In this document: one piece after another, positions 29,143 to 29,769 of the stretch
Layout of the letters: each line of letters opens with the position of its first letter
Numbering within the stretch: position 1 is the stretch's first letter
NCBI GenBank assembly: GCA_964648005.1
Contig: CAZYKR010000012.1
Location: 1-29,769, forward strand
Length of the DNA stretch: 29,769 nt
Direction: 5' to 3'
From: JAGQTE01 sp964648005
Lineage (GTDB): Bacteria > Actinomycetota > Acidimicrobiia > Acidimicrobiales > Acidimicrobilacustridaceae
Position numbers and translations under genes: made by a program
The notes under the pieces: generated by a model
Databases searched by the model: none
Seen by the model: the letters and a program-made list of their open reading frames with translations, nothing else
Told to the model about the DNA's origin: nothing

Positions 29143-29769
29143 ATGCGACCAGCGACCCCAGCCACCAGCCTGCTCGTCGGCACCCGCAAGGGGCTGTTCG
29201 AGCTGACGACCGATGACGAGCGCCACAGATGGCGCCTGGCCGAGCCGCAGTTCCTCGGCCACATCATCCAGCACGCCGTGGCCGACCCCCGAGACCCGGA
29301 CCACTTGGTCGTGGCGGCGGGCACCGGCCACCTGGGCCCGACGGTGCTGTGGTCGGCGGACCGGGGTCGGACGTGGAGCGAGTCGACCGCACCGCCGGCC
29401 TTCCCGGCCGACGACCGCCTCGAGCGCACGGTCGACAAGGTGTTCTGGCTGACCCCCGGCCACGCCGACGACCCGGGCGTCTGGTACGCAGGCGCCGTGC
29501 CGCAGGGCCTGTTCCGCAGCGAGGACCACGGGGCCACCTGGGCGCCCGTGGCCGGATGGAACGACCACCCGAGCTGGGATGACTGGGCCGAGTTCCCGCA
29601 CGAGGGGACCCCGGACGGGGCGATGCTGCACTCCATCGTGGTCGACGTGCGCGACCCGGCCCATCTGTCCCTCGTGCGGTCGGGCGGGGGCGTGTTCGAG
29701 TCGACGGCCGGCGGCGCCGACTGGCACCCGCGCAACGTCGGTATCGCCGCGGACTTCCTCCCCGACCCC
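29143..29769 (+). CDS. Asp-box (BNR/sialidase-like) repeat protein, N-terminal part
   Basis: The first 209 codons are visible before the window ends. The protein opens TSLLVGTRKGLFELT and has at least two Asp-box repeats, SADRGRTW and SEDHGATW (S-x-D-x-G-x-T-W), typical of beta-propellers in sialidases, photosystem stability factor-like proteins and 'glycosyl hydrolase' propellers. There is no signal peptide, so a cytoplasmic propeller of the kind often labelled exo-alpha-sialidase is likely; enzymatic activity is doubtful. The ATG lies 17 bases after the SDR stop. CACACT precedes it, so it may have its own transcript rather than belong to the TetR-controlled operon. Confidence 0.78.
   Translation, partial: MRPATPATSLLVGTRKGLFELTTDDERHRWRLAEPQFLGHIIQHAVADPRDPDHLVVAAGTGHLGPTVLWSADRGRTWSESTAPPAFPADDRLERTVDKVFWLTPGHADDPGVWYAGAVPQGLFRSEDHGATWAPVAGWNDHPSWDDWAEFPHEGTPDGAMLHSIVVDVRDPAHLSLVRSGGGVFESTAGGADWHPRNVGIAADFLPDP

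Noticed and set aside
26654..29735. Two long minus-strand frames (about 600 residues each) opposite the BVMO, SDR and BNR genes
   Set aside because: Antisense to motif-rich genes and of shadow composition.
1..29769. tRNA, rRNA, CRISPR, insertion sequence or phage genes
   Set aside because: No spaced direct repeats, cloverleaf-like sequence, transposase or integrase motif was noticed on either strand by eye; a small RNA could still have been missed.

Overview
The window looks like chromosomal DNA of a high-GC actinobacterium. Codon third positions are almost all G or C, GTG starts are common, and the gene set fits an environmental actinobacterium: a KshA-like Rieske oxygenase with a P450, an F420/LLM oxidoreductase, a fused two-domain acyl-CoA dehydrogenase, an EthA-like Baeyer-Villiger monooxygenase and a PF10118 protein. 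Acidimicrobiia (Ilumatobacter/Microthrix type) is my best guess, but this is inferred from gene content, not a search. I count 29 protein genes, two of them cut by the window ends. I see no tRNA, rRNA, CRISPR array, transposase or phage gene, and no gene-free stretch above about 200 bases.

Layout. 1-5985: a truncated thioesterase gene (minus) lies opposite a run of plus-strand genes for lipid or steroid-like oxidation: Rieske oxygenase and P450 (start and stop overlapping), a zinc alcohol dehydrogenase, a carboxymuconolactone-decarboxylase-fold protein and SDR (overlapping), and a cupin lipoprotein. 5997-10224: a zinc island with thioesterase, Fur/Zur-type regulator and ABC ATPase on minus, and ZnuA-like binding protein and ZnuB-like permease on plus. 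10427-15335: FadE34-like fused acyl-CoA dehydrogenase, methyltransferase, DUF2804 protein and LLM/F420 oxidoreductase. 15339-19619 (minus): DinB polymerase, FAD oxidoreductase and MFS exporter. 19698-25089: GH4 glycosidase, HD-domain protein (minus), two exported proteins and another LLM oxidoreductase. 25052-29126: a TetR repressor facing PF10118 protein, BVMO and SDR genes across a near-perfect 29-bp operator. 29143-end: a truncated Asp-box (BNR) repeat protein.

Regulation is unusually readable here. Fourteen genes carry a TANNNT-like hexamer (TACGGT, TAGCCT and similar) 6-9 bases before the start codon, the arrangement expected for leaderless mRNAs. A GAAC-N4-GTTC box of the actinobacterial LexA type overlaps the dinB start, and two more such boxes stand 42 bp apart upstream of the Rieske-P450 operon. 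A Zur-like palindrome covers the predicted znuA transcription start. Nothing here is clearly a new defence or mobile system. The best candidates for novelty are the paired GAAC-N4-GTTC boxes before an oxygenase operon, the TetR/PF10118/BVMO/SDR unit, and the dense leaderless promoter set.
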